The notes below the pieces were generated by a model. It saw nothing but the letters and a program-made list of their open reading frames with translations, was not told where the DNA came from and made no database searches. Positions 8,600-16,622 of a DNA stretch of 64,000 bases are shown here, in pieces. The DNA is from Bowmanella yangjiangensis (GTDB taxonomy: Bacteria; Pseudomonadota; Gammaproteobacteria; Enterobacterales; Alteromonadaceae). The DNA lies in assembly GCF_017255015.1 (NCBI RefSeq), contig NZ_JAFKCS010000002.1, forward strand, positions 248,001 through 312,000, in the 5' to 3' direction. The number at the start of each line of letters is the position of its first letter. Within the stretch, counting starts at the first letter, position 1. Made by a program: the position numbers and the translations under genes.

Positions 8600-8631
8600 C
8601 CGCGCACTTTTGCCCTAGGTTGTACCCCGCG

Positions 8632-10095
8632 ATGAAATTTATTCTCAAGCTGCACCCGGAAATCTCGATTAAGAGTGACTCGGTGCGCCGCCGCTTTACC
8701 AAGATCCTTGAATCCAATGTGCGTAATATTTTTAAGCCCTATGAGTTCAAGGTGGCGGTATGGAATAAATGGGACAAACTGGTGATGGAAGCCAGAACTG
8801 AAACCCCGGAGCAAGAAGCGCAAGTGGTGGATCAGCTCAAGCGTATTCCCGGTATTGAGCAGTGTTTGCAGGTACGCCACAGCGAATATCAGGATCTCGA
8901 TGACATTTATCAGCAAGTCAAAGCCGTCTGGCATGACAAACTGGCGGGCAAGAGTTTCGCGGTGCGAGTAAAACGTCGTGGCAAACACGAGTTCAGCTCG
9001 GTGGATGTGGCCCGTTATGTGGGCGGCGGTCTTAACCAGCACTGTGACACCGGCGGGGTTAACCTGACCAAGCCTGATGTAATAGTGGAGCTGGAAATCG
9101 ATAAAGAGCATCTACTGATTATTGATGACAGATTTAAATGCTTGGGCGGCATGCCGCTGCCAACCCAGGAAGATGTGGTGTCTTTGATCTCTGGTGGTTT
9201 TGACTCTGGCGTGGCCAGCTATCAGATGATTCGACGCGGCGCCCGCACCCATTACTGCTTTTTTAATCTGGGCGGACGCCAGCATGAGATTGGTGTTAAG
9301 CAGGTCGCTTGTTATTTGTGGAAGCAATATAGCTCGTCGCATAGGGTTAAGTTTATCGGCGTGGACTTTGAGCCAGTGGTGGCGCAAATTCTGGAGCGGG
9401 TAGATAACGGCCTGATGGGCGTGGTGCTCAAACGTATGATGCTGCGCGCTGCCAGTATTGTGGCCGACAATTTGGATATCTCCACCCTGGTAACCGGCGA
9501 AGCCCTAGGCCAGGTATCCAGCCAGACTCTGTCGAATCTGGCAGTGATTGACCGGGCCACCGAAAAGCTGGTGTTGCGTCCGCTTATTTGCTGGGACAAG
9601 TCAGACATCATCAACCAGGCGCGCCAGATTGGTACCGAGGATTTCGCTAAAAGTATGCCCGAGTATTGCGGGGTGATTTCTAAAAAGCCCACGGTTAGAG
9701 CCATACTCAGCGAAGTGGAGGAGCAGGAAGCTAAGCTGGATGCCGATTTGATTGCCAATGTGGTAAGAGCGTCCCATGTGCTGGATATTCGCCGCATGGC
9801 ACAGGAAGCAGAGCAGGAAGTTCCGCAAATTGATGCCAGTGATGCCTTGCCAAGTGGCGCCGTAGTATTGGATATCCGCAGCCCCGAGGAAGAAGAAGAC
9901 AGCCCTCTGACGGTAGAAGGCCATGAGGTTAAGACCCTGCCATTTTTCCGCCTTGCCAGTCAATTTGGCGACCTGGACCAAAATCAGGAATATTACCTGT
10001 ACTGTGCCCGCGGTGTGATGAGCCGTATGCAGGCGATGCTATTACATGAACAGGGCTATCAGAACGTTAAAGTGTATCGGCCGCTTAGCAGGTAA
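8632..10095 (+). CDS. thiI: tRNA 4-thiouridine synthase / thiazole sulfurtransferase ThiI
   Basis: Adenylates uridine 8 of tRNA and inserts sulfur delivered from IscS; the same sulfur relay serves thiazole synthesis. The ATG at 8632 begins MKFILKLHPEISIKS, the usual start, and gives 487 residues (E. coli has 482). Order of domains: N-terminal ferredoxin-like part, THUMP domain (about 60-165), PP-loop ATP site SGGFDS at residues 187-192, and a C-terminal rhodanese domain. Cys346 (MPEYCGV) and Cys458 (YLYCARG) correspond to the E. coli pair C344 and C456 that forms the catalytic disulfide, so the full-length, rhodanese-bearing form is intact. Confidence 0.97.
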   Translation: MKFILKLHPEISIKSDSVRRRFTKILESNVRNIFKPYEFKVAVWNKWDKLVMEARTETPEQEAQVVDQLKRIPGIEQCLQVRHSEYQDLDDIYQQVKAVWHDKLAGKSFAVRVKRRGKHEFSSVDVARYVGGGLNQHCDTGGVNLTKPDVIVELEIDKEHLLIIDDRFKCLGGMPLPTQEDVVSLISGGFDSGVASYQMIRRGARTHYCFFNLGGRQHEIGVKQVACYLWKQYSSSHRVKFIGVDFEPVVAQILERVDNGLMGVVLKRMMLRAASIVADNLDISTLVTGEALGQVSSQTLSNLAVIDRATEKLVLRPLICWDKSDIINQARQIGTEDFAKSMPEYCGVISKKPTVRAILSEVEEQEAKLDADLIANVVRASHVLDIRRMAQEAEQEVPQIDASDALPSGAVVLDIRSPEEEEDSPLTVEGHEVKTLPFFRLASQFGDLDQNQEYYLYCARGVMSRMQAMLLHEQGYQNVKVYRPLSR

Positions 10096-10147
10096 CCAAC
10101 CTTTAGTCCGGATTAAAGCAGGCGGCCAGTTGGCCGCCTGTTGCCTT

Positions 10148-10636
10148 TCAGGCTGACAATATTTTTTGCCAGGCTTGCCATTTCTCCTCTGGATGTCCAC
10201 CCAAGCGTTGATAAAAGCCTTGGGCAGCCTGATTGCCGTTTAGCACATTCCACAGTAACCGTCGGCAACCTTGTTGATAGACCTGTTCCTGAACGGCCTT
10301 GAATAAGTGTCTACCTAGTCCCTGACCTCTGGCTTGTGGCACCAGATACAGTTCTTTTAGCATGGCATTGGGGGTTAAATCATAGGTAAAAGGCACCAGT
10401 AACCACACCGCATACCCTAGTAAATCCCCTTCACTGCCACTGACCACAAGACAATAACACTGCGGATTTTCGCTTAGCATACGCTCTCGCAGGTCATCAA
10501 CAGTGACGCTGAAGTCATCCAGATAGTCTTCAAAGTCGGCCAGCTGCCGCATCAGATTAAGCAGTGCTGGCAGCTCTGTTAGGGTGGGGGGCCGAACATT
10601 CACCACCTTACAAGCTAGCGAATGCAAGCTTTTCAT
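10148..10636 (-). CDS. GNAT-family N-acetyltransferase
   Basis: Predicted acetyl-CoA-dependent acetyltransferase of unknown substrate. The 162-residue protein has the fold pattern: N-terminal VVNVRPPTLTELPALLNLMRQLADFE, a central YAVWLLVPFTYDLTPNAMLKELYLVP, the acetyl-CoA loop RGQGLGRHLFKAV and the C-terminal GCRRLLWNVLNGNQAAQGFYQRLG. The length and the LKELYLVP block recall the diamine (SAT-like) acetyltransferase subgroup, but that is only a suggestion. I chose the ATG at 10636, which has GAAGG eight bases ahead and overlaps the rhodanese gene by 29 bases; GTG at 10603 just after the rhodanese stop is possible. Likely co-transcribed with the rhodanese gene. Confidence 0.88.
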   Translation of the reverse strand: MKSLHSLACKVVNVRPPTLTELPALLNLMRQLADFEDYLDDFSVTVDDLRERMLSENPQCYCLVVSGSEGDLLGYAVWLLVPFTYDLTPNAMLKELYLVPQARGQGLGRHLFKAVQEQVYQQGCRRLLWNVLNGNQAAQGFYQRLGGHPEEKWQAWQKILSA

Positions 10637-11006
10637 CCCGCCAGCCTTCGATACCGCCAATCATGATTTTGACTTTGAATCCCAACCTGGCGATAAACTC
10701 AGCAGCCTTATCGGCTCCATTGCAGTGCGGGCCCGCGCAATACACCACAAAGGCCTTACCTTGGCCGAGGCTTTGCAGCACACTTGCGGTGATCTGTGCG
10801 CGGGGCAGATTGAGTGCGCCAGGTACATGGGCTTTCGCATAGGCATTCGGCCCTCTGACATCCAGCAGCACAAAATCATGATGACCTTGCTCTAAGGCTT
10901 CAAACACGTCGGCACAATCGGTTTCAAAGCTAAGCTTGGCGGCGAAATGTTGCTGTGCAGCTTCGGGTTTGGCGGGTTCAACACGCATAACTTCTGATGT
11001 TTTCAT
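10608..11006 (-). CDS. Rhodanese-like sulfurtransferase domain protein
   Basis: Single-domain rhodanese of 132 residues, predicted to carry sulfane sulfur on a cysteine. The family pattern is clear: FVLLDVRGPNAYAKAHVPGALNLPR, then the active-site loop VYCAGPHCNGADKAA and IGGIEGWRDE near the C terminus. The loop has a second cysteine five residues after the catalytic one. An N-terminal extension of about 25 residues precedes the domain and lacks a signal peptide, so it should be cytoplasmic. It is the first gene of a pair with the GNAT gene and is divergent from a GlxA-type regulator, 106 bases away, which may control it. Confidence 0.9.
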   Translation of the reverse strand: MKTSEVMRVEPAKPEAAQQHFAAKLSFETDCADVFEALEQGHHDFVLLDVRGPNAYAKAHVPGALNLPRAQITASVLQSLGQGKAFVVYCAGPHCNGADKAAEFIARLGFKVKIMIGGIEGWRDEKLAFASL

Positions 11007-11112
11007 CCTTATCTCCTGTTAAAAGTCCTGCCTGTCGAGGACGGGAACATTTCATCAGATTGCTTATACTGCTAACATTGGCCTGTTTAACAAAAATAGT
11101 TATTTTTCAGCC

Positions 11113-12081
11113 ATGACTAATAAAAAGCCACATCGTGTTGCCATTTGTGTCTACGACGGTCTCTCCATGCTTGAGTATGGCGCGGCGGTCGAGATTTTCG
11201 CCTCTCATGGGCGGGGGCGCAGTGATTGGTACCACACTCAAGTGGTGGCCACCGACACCCCGGTAATTCAATTGCAAGGCGGAGGTAGGTTGGAAGTGGA
11301 TGGCCGGGTTGATGACTTACCCGGTTATGACACCATTTTGATGCCGGGCTGGAGACATATTGATGCCCAAGCTCCAGCGCCATTGCTGAGTGCTTTGCGC
11401 GAAGCGGCAAGCCTGAACCGACGTCTGGTGTCATTTTGCTCAGGTGCTTTTGTATTGGCGGCGGCTGGTGTGCTGGACGGAAAAGTGGCAACCACACACT
11501 GGAAATATGCGGATGCCTTTGCCAGACGTTTTCCCAAGGTTAATTTGCAAATTAACCGACTATACGTACAGGACGGAAATATCCATACCTCGGCCGGTAG
11601 CGCGGCCTGTCTGGATTTATCCATTCAGCTGATTCGGGAAGACTTTGGCGTTGAGCAGGCCAACCGCACCGCCCGACGTTTAGTGGTACCTGGGCATAGA
11701 GATGGCGACCAGCAGCAGTTTATTGAGTTACCCGTGCCAAAGCGTCGCGATGAGTTGGGTAAAACCTTGGAATGGGCCATTCAGCACCTGGCTGATGGGC
11801 TGACGGTGGATAGGCTGGCCGAACACTGTCATATGAGCAGGCGAACTTTCGATAGAAAATTTACCCAGAGTTTTGGCTTAACGGCCAAGCAATGGCTGTT
11901 AAACGCACAGTTGGAGCGCGCCCGTTACTGGTTAGAATGCTCTGAACTGGCGATTGAACTTATCGCCCAACAGTGCGGTTTTGCCACCGCCTTGTCGCTG
12001 CGTTTGCACTTTGAAAAAAGCCTGGGGGTAACGCCAAGCCGATATCGCCGGCAGTTTGCGTTGCAACAACGTCAGGCCTGA
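11113..12081 (+). CDS. GlxA-family transcriptional regulator (DJ-1/PfpI domain plus AraC HTH)
   Basis: Predicted DNA-binding regulator of 322 residues. Residues 1 to about 190 form a DJ-1/PfpI-like domain (VAICVYDGLSMLEYGAAVEIF; FCSGAFVLAAAGVLDG with the nucleophile-position cysteine; TTHWKYADAFARRFP), used in this family as a ligand-sensing part. The last 100 residues are an AraC-type double helix-turn-helix (LAEHCHMSRRTFDRKFTQSF and IAQQCGFATALSLRLHFEKS LGVTPSRYRR). Known relatives regulate arginine, carnitine or glycine-betaine catabolism, but nothing here fixes the ligand. Divergent orientation makes the rhodanese-GNAT pair the first candidate target. Its end overlaps the reductase gene by ten bases tail to tail. 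Confidence 0.92.
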   Translation: MTNKKPHRVAICVYDGLSMLEYGAAVEIFASHGRGRSDWYHTQVVATDTPVIQLQGGGRLEVDGRVDDLPGYDTILMPGWRHIDAQAPAPLLSALREAASLNRRLVSFCSGAFVLAAAGVLDGKVATTHWKYADAFARRFPKVNLQINRLYVQDGNIHTSAGSAACLDLSIQLIREDFGVEQANRTARRLVVPGHRDGDQQQFIELPVPKRRDELGKTLEWAIQHLADGLTVDRLAEHCHMSRRTFDRKFTQSFGLTAKQWLLNAQLERARYWLECSELAIELIAQQCGFATALSLRLHFEKSLGVTPSRYRRQFALQQRQA

Positions 12082-12953
12082 CGTGCGTGAATCTTCTGCC
12101 ACAGGGCCAAATGATGGGGAAGTGCTAAGCCCAGTCGCTCAGCTTCTTTGAGCAGATAGCCATTGATATAGTCAATTTCTGTCGGACGGCCGTGGAGAAC
12201 ATCCTGATGCATGGACGAGAAATTGGCCGCGGTAGCGTTGATCACCTGAGCGAGTCGCGATGGAATATCTTGTGCACCAGGAATGTTAAGGCCTTGCATT
12301 AGTGTCGCTATTTCCTCATTCAGGGCTTGGATTTGTGCCTGATACTGCGGCTGGGCCAGCTCTCCGTTGGAAATATTGTGCAGTGCGGTAAGCGGGTTTA
12401 TTACGGCATTCACGGCAAGCTTGGCCCACTGTAGCGGAGCAATTTGGGTATGCCACTGGCAAGGGGCCAATATGCTTGAAAGCAGATGTTCTGCCTGCTC
12501 ACGATTAGCCTTGTTGGCAGGCGCTAATGCCCAGCCTAAGTCCGAACCCCCTAATCCGGTTTCGGTGACCTGAGTGTCTTGTTTAAGCACGGCCATTCTG
12601 GTGATGCCAAGGGCCAGCGGTAGATCCGGGAGCAGAGCTTCGACCTCACTTTGTGTGCCCATACCGTTATGCAATAGCAGCATTGTCTGCTCAGTCAGAT
12701 ATGGCTTAAGGGCTGTTACGGCTGGCAGAATCTGATAGGCCTTAAGAGGCAGAATAATAAGTTCATTCCCTTTAAGCTCATGAGGCTCAAGGGATTCTGG
12801 CAAAAATGCCAACCGCTCACCCTGATATGCAATCCATTCAATACACTGTAAGGTCGATGTTCTACCCATTACCTTGTATGCCAGGCCTTGGATTTCGCAG
12901 CGGGCTGCCAGTGCACTACCTATGGCGCCTTGGCCGACAATAACAATATTCAT
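12072..12953 (-). CDS. panE: 2-dehydropantoate 2-reductase-like protein
   Basis: NADPH-dependent ketopantoate reductase family, which makes pantoate for coenzyme A. The 293-residue protein starts MNIVIVGQGAIGSALAARC, a Rossmann GxGxxG site, has the family segments LLHNGMGTQSEVE and KLAVNAVINPLTALHNISNG with the catalytic lysine, and ends with MHQDVLHGRPTEIDYINGYL, where the substrate-binding residues lie. It is the last of a four-gene minus-strand run; its ATG overlaps the stop of the VanZ-like gene (ATGA). Assignment as the true PanE is likely, although paralogues with other 2-keto acids exist. Confidence 0.88.
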   Translation of the reverse strand: MNIVIVGQGAIGSALAARCEIQGLAYKVMGRTSTLQCIEWIAYQGERLAFLPESLEPHELKGNELIILPLKAYQILPAVTALKPYLTEQTMLLLHNGMGTQSEVEALLPDLPLALGITRMAVLKQDTQVTETGLGGSDLGWALAPANKANREQAEHLLSSILAPCQWHTQIAPLQWAKLAVNAVINPLTALHNISNGELAQPQYQAQIQALNEEIATLMQGLNIPGAQDIPSRLAQVINATAANFSSMHQDVLHGRPTEIDYINGYLLKEAERLGLALPHHLALWQKIHARQA

Positions 12954-13336
12954 GAGCCCTTACTCAGAAATTTTTTGCCCAACTTAATTAGTATCAGCAG
13001 CACATAGCCTAGTGCAATGCCCGATAGGTTTGCCTGTAAATCGTCCCAACTGCTATGACGATGGGGCACCCAGTGCTGGGATAGTTCAGACAGGACGGCG
13101 AACAATAGCAGCATGCATAGTTGCCAGGCGGGATGATAGCGAAGACTGAACCAACAAAGTAAGGTCAGTCCAAAAAAGAAGCCGATATGATGCTGCTTGT
13201 CATTGCTGCCGTCGACCAGCAGGTATTGGGTGGGCAACCACAGCATGACGCAAAAAATCACCAGTGACGCCAGCATCAGGGCAAATACCCAAGGGTGGCG
13301 AACACGGCGTTGCCAGCGGTAACGTGGTTTGCTCAT
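12950..13336 (-). CDS. VanZ-like family membrane protein
   Basis: Small inner-membrane protein of 128 residues with four hydrophobic segments (about residues 18-38, 50-68, 73-92 and 105-122). The pattern DKQHHIGFFFGLTLLCWFSLR followed by LSELSQHWVPHRHSSWDDLQANLSGIALGY is typical of the VanZ-like family, in which the D...H and R..SWxDxxAN motifs are conserved; biochemical function is unknown for most members. The ATG at 13336 overlaps the stop of the upstream pseudouridine synthase gene (ATGA), which decides the start; a longer frame would overlap that gene further. The ATGA junction is repeated at its own end with panE, so the three genes are tightly coupled. Confidence 0.85.
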   Translation of the reverse strand: MSKPRYRWQRRVRHPWVFALMLASLVIFCVMLWLPTQYLLVDGSNDKQHHIGFFFGLTLLCWFSLRYHPAWQLCMLLLFAVLSELSQHWVPHRHSSWDDLQANLSGIALGYVLLILIKLGKKFLSKGS

Positions 13337-14031
13337 AAGGCTGTCCGTTTTAGGTTTAAGTGCGGCCAGGGCAATTGCCAGGGGGATAGTAAGTCCTGCA
13401 GTGCCTGCTGACATCTTGCCTCAGTAAAATACTGGCCGTATCGGGGGACACTGACTATCTGATGTTGCTGACCTCGATACTCAAACTGCAAAGCAAAGGC
13501 GTGAAGATAGGTTCGGTCTGACGGCGTGCCAGCATACAACGAGTCACCCAAGTTGGCGCTGCCCAGGCTTTTTAGCATCACTCTGATTTGATGGGTTTTA
13601 CCCGTGCGGGGCTTGATAATAAAAAGTCGCAGGCCATTACCCAGCCCACTACTGAAAAACTGGCTGATGGCGGGTGACAGTGTGCTGGGCAGGAGTTTCC
13701 ATTGCCCGCGGCGGGCTTTTTGCATATCGCCAATCACCGCCCCTTGTTTTTTGTTGGGCTTTTTATCAGACAGCGCCAGGTAAAATTTCTCTACCTGGCG
13801 CTCGGCAAACTGGCCAGATAAGAGGGCCGCTGCTTCGGCATTTTTCGCCAGCAACAACGCGCCAGATGTAACCTTGTCCAGTCTATGTACCGGCCACAGT
13901 GGCTGACCGCCTAGCTGCTGGCTGAGCAGGGTAACTATACCTGGTTGTTCAGCTTCCTGGTGCATACCAATACCGGCTGGTTTGTCGATTACCAGAAAAT
14001 CGTCGTGTTCATACAGTACTTCAGAGATCAT
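13333..14031 (-). CDS. RluA-family pseudouridine synthase
   Basis: Predicted RNA pseudouridine synthase of 232 residues. It has the RluA-family core: LVIDKPAGIGMHQE (residues 13-26), the catalytic-aspartate loop VHRLDKVTSGALLLAKN with Asp52, the FIIKPRTGKTHQIRVML block and HAFALQFEY near the C terminus. There is no N-terminal S4 RNA-binding domain and the protein is shorter than RluA, RluC or RluD, which fits the small single-domain subfamily often found in Vibrio and Alteromonas. The target position (tRNA or rRNA) cannot be told from sequence. It follows the Hpt gene by 20 bases. Confidence 0.9.
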   Translation of the reverse strand: MISEVLYEHDDFLVIDKPAGIGMHQEAEQPGIVTLLSQQLGGQPLWPVHRLDKVTSGALLLAKNAEAAALLSGQFAERQVEKFYLALSDKKPNKKQGAVIGDMQKARRGQWKLLPSTLSPAISQFFSSGLGNGLRLFIIKPRTGKTHQIRVMLKSLGSANLGDSLYAGTPSDRTYLHAFALQFEYRGQQHQIVSVPRYGQYFTEARCQQALQDLLSPWQLPWPHLNLKRTAL

Positions 14032-14051
14032 AAAATGGCGTAAGGTAATGG

Positions 14052-14618
14052 TCAGGAAGCGTCCCGAGCTTGTTCTAACAACTGGATGGCCTGAGCGTAC
14101 TCCAGATCACAAATAAGATCGCGCAGTTTGCTATGGGATTCTGAGTCAAGCGCCAAGGCATTCAGCCACTGTTCAAGATGGCTGGGAGACACAAACTCAT
14201 TGCGTTTTAAACTAGCCAACAAGGCCTCATAGGCGTTGGCGTCCTGCAACTGATTAGGTTGTGACTGCGTATTTGGGCTGGGCGTTGAGTTTAACCCAGC
14301 AAGTTGAATGAGCGTATTATCCAAGGCTTGCACAAAGGCGGGCAAATAGCGTTCAGCACCTGGATCGCCCTGCTTGAGTAGCTGTTCCAGATCGGTTGCT
14401 GCCAGATACAAAGGGGTCATACCGAGATTTCCTGCTACCCCTTTAATGCTGTGCACCAGTTGTCTGGCATCCTGCCAATTATGACTGGCCATTAACGCTT
14501 GGGTGTCGGTATGCGCCTGCCCGTATTGCTGGATAAAACGCTTAAACATGTTTTCCAACAATGCCTGATCACCACCTACTTGTTTTAACGCAAAGTCCGT
14601 ATCCAGATACGGCGTCAT
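14052..14618 (-). CDS. Hpt (histidine phosphotransfer) domain protein
   Basis: Stand-alone phosphotransfer protein expected to pass phosphate between a hybrid sensor kinase and response regulators. The 188-residue protein starts at the ATG preceded by AGGAGACCCC, which rules out a longer start ten codons upstream. Residues 1-105 form the Hpt four-helix bundle, with the phosphorylatable histidine in ARQLVHSIKGVAGNLG (His56). The last 80 residues are polar and helical with an Asn/Gln/Ser linker around 108-125 and match nothing I recognise. No kinase or receiver gene lies nearby, so the partner is encoded elsewhere. First gene of a run with Rlu, VanZ-like and panE. Confidence 0.88.
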   Translation of the reverse strand: MTPYLDTDFALKQVGGDQALLENMFKRFIQQYGQAHTDTQALMASHNWQDARQLVHSIKGVAGNLGMTPLYLAATDLEQLLKQGDPGAERYLPAFVQALDNTLIQLAGLNSTPSPNTQSQPNQLQDANAYEALLASLKRNEFVSPSHLEQWLNALALDSESHSKLRDLICDLEYAQAIQLLEQARDAS

Positions 14619-14717
14619 GGGGTCTCCTGTGTGTTTCTTGCAAGCCAACTTCAGTTAAAGTGCTTAGATGCCAGCAGGCAAGGCTTGCGTAAAACTAATG
14701 GTAACAGGAAATTTCTG

Positions 14718-14819
14718 ATGGATAAGATAAATGGCGTAATTACTGTAGAATTTCCTGACGAAAATGAAATATTTGTTATGACAGACCGGTCGGGTTGTAA
14801 CCTGTGTTTTTGGTGTTAG
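14718..14819 (+). CDS. Short reading frame ending CNLCFWC upstream of gshA (possible leader peptide)
   Basis: A 33-codon frame starts with ATG preceded by AGGAAA at seven-base spacing, a better ribosome binding site than that of gshA itself. Its last seven codons read Cys-Asn-Leu-Cys-Phe-Trp-Cys followed by TAG. It ends 93 bases before the gshA start on the same strand. Three cysteine codons and a tryptophan codon at the end of a short translated frame, ahead of the gene that consumes cysteine for glutathione, is the arrangement expected of an attenuation or translational-coupling leader. The 93-base gap contains a direct repeat of GGCAACG (14819-14825 and 14846-14852 approximately) but no strong terminator. 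Whether the peptide is made is unknown; it may be a chance frame. Confidence 0.4.
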   Translation: MDKINGVITVEFPDENEIFVMTDRSGCNLCFWC

Positions 14820-14912
14820 GCAACGGCTTTGCAAAAATGCTCGGTTGGCAACGCTTGAAATTAGTTTAATACTACCCATCTATGGGGTCTTGTATCCAGA
14901 TTAGGATCGATT

Positions 14913-16511
14913 TTGCAGCAGACTACATCGACTTTTGTCCAGCGACTTTCTACTTTGGCCGCCCCTGAGGTAGCCAACACCCTCAAAGGTGTAATGCGTG
15001 GAATTGAGCGGGAAACGCTGAGAATTAATGGTAACGGCAGCATTGCGCAAACCGCTCACCCAAAACCCTTGGGCTCAGCGCTTTGCCATGAACACATTAC
15101 CACGGATTTTTCCGAAGCTTTGCTTGAGTTCATCACTATACCTCATCAGGATCCTCGTCAGGCACTGGCGCAATTGCGTGACATTCATAAGTTTGTGCTG
15201 GCCAAAATGGGTGACGAGCGCCTGTGGCCGATGAGCATGCCTTGCTACATTGAAAGTGAAGACAGCATTCCTATTGCCCAGTACGGCACCTCTAATGTCG
15301 GCAAGATGAAAACCTTGTATCGGGTGGGTTTGAAAAATCGCTATGGCAGCATGATGCAGGCAATTGCTGGTGTGCATTTTAATTTTTCACTGCCGCAGGC
15401 ATTCTGGGATAAGTGGCTACCCGCAACGAATGCAGGGAGTGCAGATCAAAATGCGGTATCGGCTGCATATTTCGCGCAGATTAGAAATTATCGCCGCTTT
15501 TGTTGGCTAATCCCCTATTTGTATGGCGCGTCTCCGGCCCTTTGTGGTTCCTTTATCCAAGGCAAACAGTCCAGCCTGCCTTTTGAGCGCTTACCAAGTG
15601 GAGCTTATTTTTTGCCATACGCTACCTCTTTGCGTATGAGTGATCTGGGCTATACCAACAAAGCGCAGTCTGGTCTGAATGTGTGTTACAACGAGCTGGA
15701 CAACTATGTGCGTTCACTACGCCAAGCGATTAATACACCCTCGGCTGAATTTGCCAAGTTTGCCGGTAAAAAGGATGGTCAGTACCAGCAATTGAATGCC
15801 AATGTGCTGCAAATTGAGAACGAACTCTATTCACCCATCCGGCCCAAGCAGCCAACCCAGAAACTGGAAAAGCCAACCGATGCACTGGCGGCGCGAGGCG
15901 TCAGCTATATCGAAGTGCGGGCGCTGGATGTGAACCCCTTCAGTGAAGTGGGAATTTCACTGGAGCAGTTTTATTTCCTGGAAGCCTTCTTGGTCTATTG
16001 CGCAATTTTCCCAAGTGCCGAAATGAACGCGGCAGACTTCAGCGAAACCGAGAAGAATTTGCGTGCCGTGGTAATTGAAGGGCGCAAGCCTGGACTGCAA
16101 CTACAAAAAGAAGGCCAGTCTGTGGCACTTCAGCAGTGGGCAACTGAGCTGCTTGCCGGCATAACTGAGGTGGCCAAAATTTTGGATCAGGTTCACGGCG
16201 GGAGTGCTTATCAAAGCTCAGTAGCGCATGAACTGGAGAAGATTCATCATCCTGAACTGACCCCATCGGCGCGTATTCTTCATCACTTGCAGAGTACAGG
16301 TGAGGGCACAGGGGCTTACGCCTTACAAATGGCCGAACAGTACAAGCAGCGTTTGTTGCAACATCAGTACAGTTACCATACCGAGCAGGAACTGGAACAA
16401 ATGGCGCTGGCGTCATTAAAAGCTCAGCAAGACGCTGAGCAGGCCGACATCCAGTCTTTTGATGAGTTTCTACGTGACTACTTTGCTCAGGCCGACAAAA
16501 GTTGTGCTTGA
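14913..16511 (+). CDS. gshA: Glutamate-cysteine ligase
   Basis: Joins glutamate and cysteine with ATP to gamma-glutamylcysteine, the first and rate-limiting step of glutathione synthesis. The 532 residues agree with the E. coli-type enzyme (518). Conserved stretches include GIERETLRINGNG, TTDFSEALLEFIT, MGDERLWPMSMPCYIE, YGTSNVGKMKTLYR, LKNRYGSMMQAIAGVHFNFS and YIEVRALDVNPFSEVGI. Translation appears to start at TTG with AGGAT just upstream, a weak initiation that fits a gene whose output is limited. The next gene, gshB, is not here. A hairpin follows the stop. Confidence 0.97.
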   Translation: MQQTTSTFVQRLSTLAAPEVANTLKGVMRGIERETLRINGNGSIAQTAHPKPLGSALCHEHITTDFSEALLEFITIPHQDPRQALAQLRDIHKFVLAKMGDERLWPMSMPCYIESEDSIPIAQYGTSNVGKMKTLYRVGLKNRYGSMMQAIAGVHFNFSLPQAFWDKWLPATNAGSADQNAVSAAYFAQIRNYRRFCWLIPYLYGASPALCGSFIQGKQSSLPFERLPSGAYFLPYATSLRMSDLGYTNKAQSGLNVCYNELDNYVRSLRQAINTPSAEFAKFAGKKDGQYQQLNANVLQIENELYSPIRPKQPTQKLEKPTDALAARGVSYIEVRALDVNPFSEVGISLEQFYFLEAFLVYCAIFPSAEMNAADFSETEKNLRAVVIEGRKPGLQLQKEGQSVALQQWATELLAGITEVAKILDQVHGGSAYQSSVAHELEKIHHPELTPSARILHHLQSTGEGTGAYALQMAEQYKQRLLQHQYSYHTEQELEQMALASLKAQQDAEQADIQSFDEFLRDYFAQADKSCA

Positions 16512-16532
16512 GCAAGGTTGTGGTAAAAAAAA

Positions 16533-16552
16533 GCCTGGCGCTAAGGCCAGGC
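16533..16552. terminator. Hairpin after gshA
   Basis: GCCTGGC and GCCAGGC pair around a six-base loop, 21 bases after the gshA stop. Eight A residues precede it but only AACTAATTT follows, so it would act as an intrinsic terminator best on the minus strand; on the plus strand it is weak. Confidence 0.5.
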
Positions 16553-16622
16553 AACTAATTTCTAGGGACACACTCAAACACACATACATTCAGAGTCGAT
16601 TAGTGCAAAGAAGTTCAGCCTG

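Noticed and set aside
8520-8631. Thiamine (TPP) riboswitch ahead of thiI, or ahead of xseB-ispA-dxs at 5903-6001
   Set aside because: The CTGAGA and ACCTGATC-type core is absent in both regions. The xseB leader hairpin does not fit any riboswitch I know.
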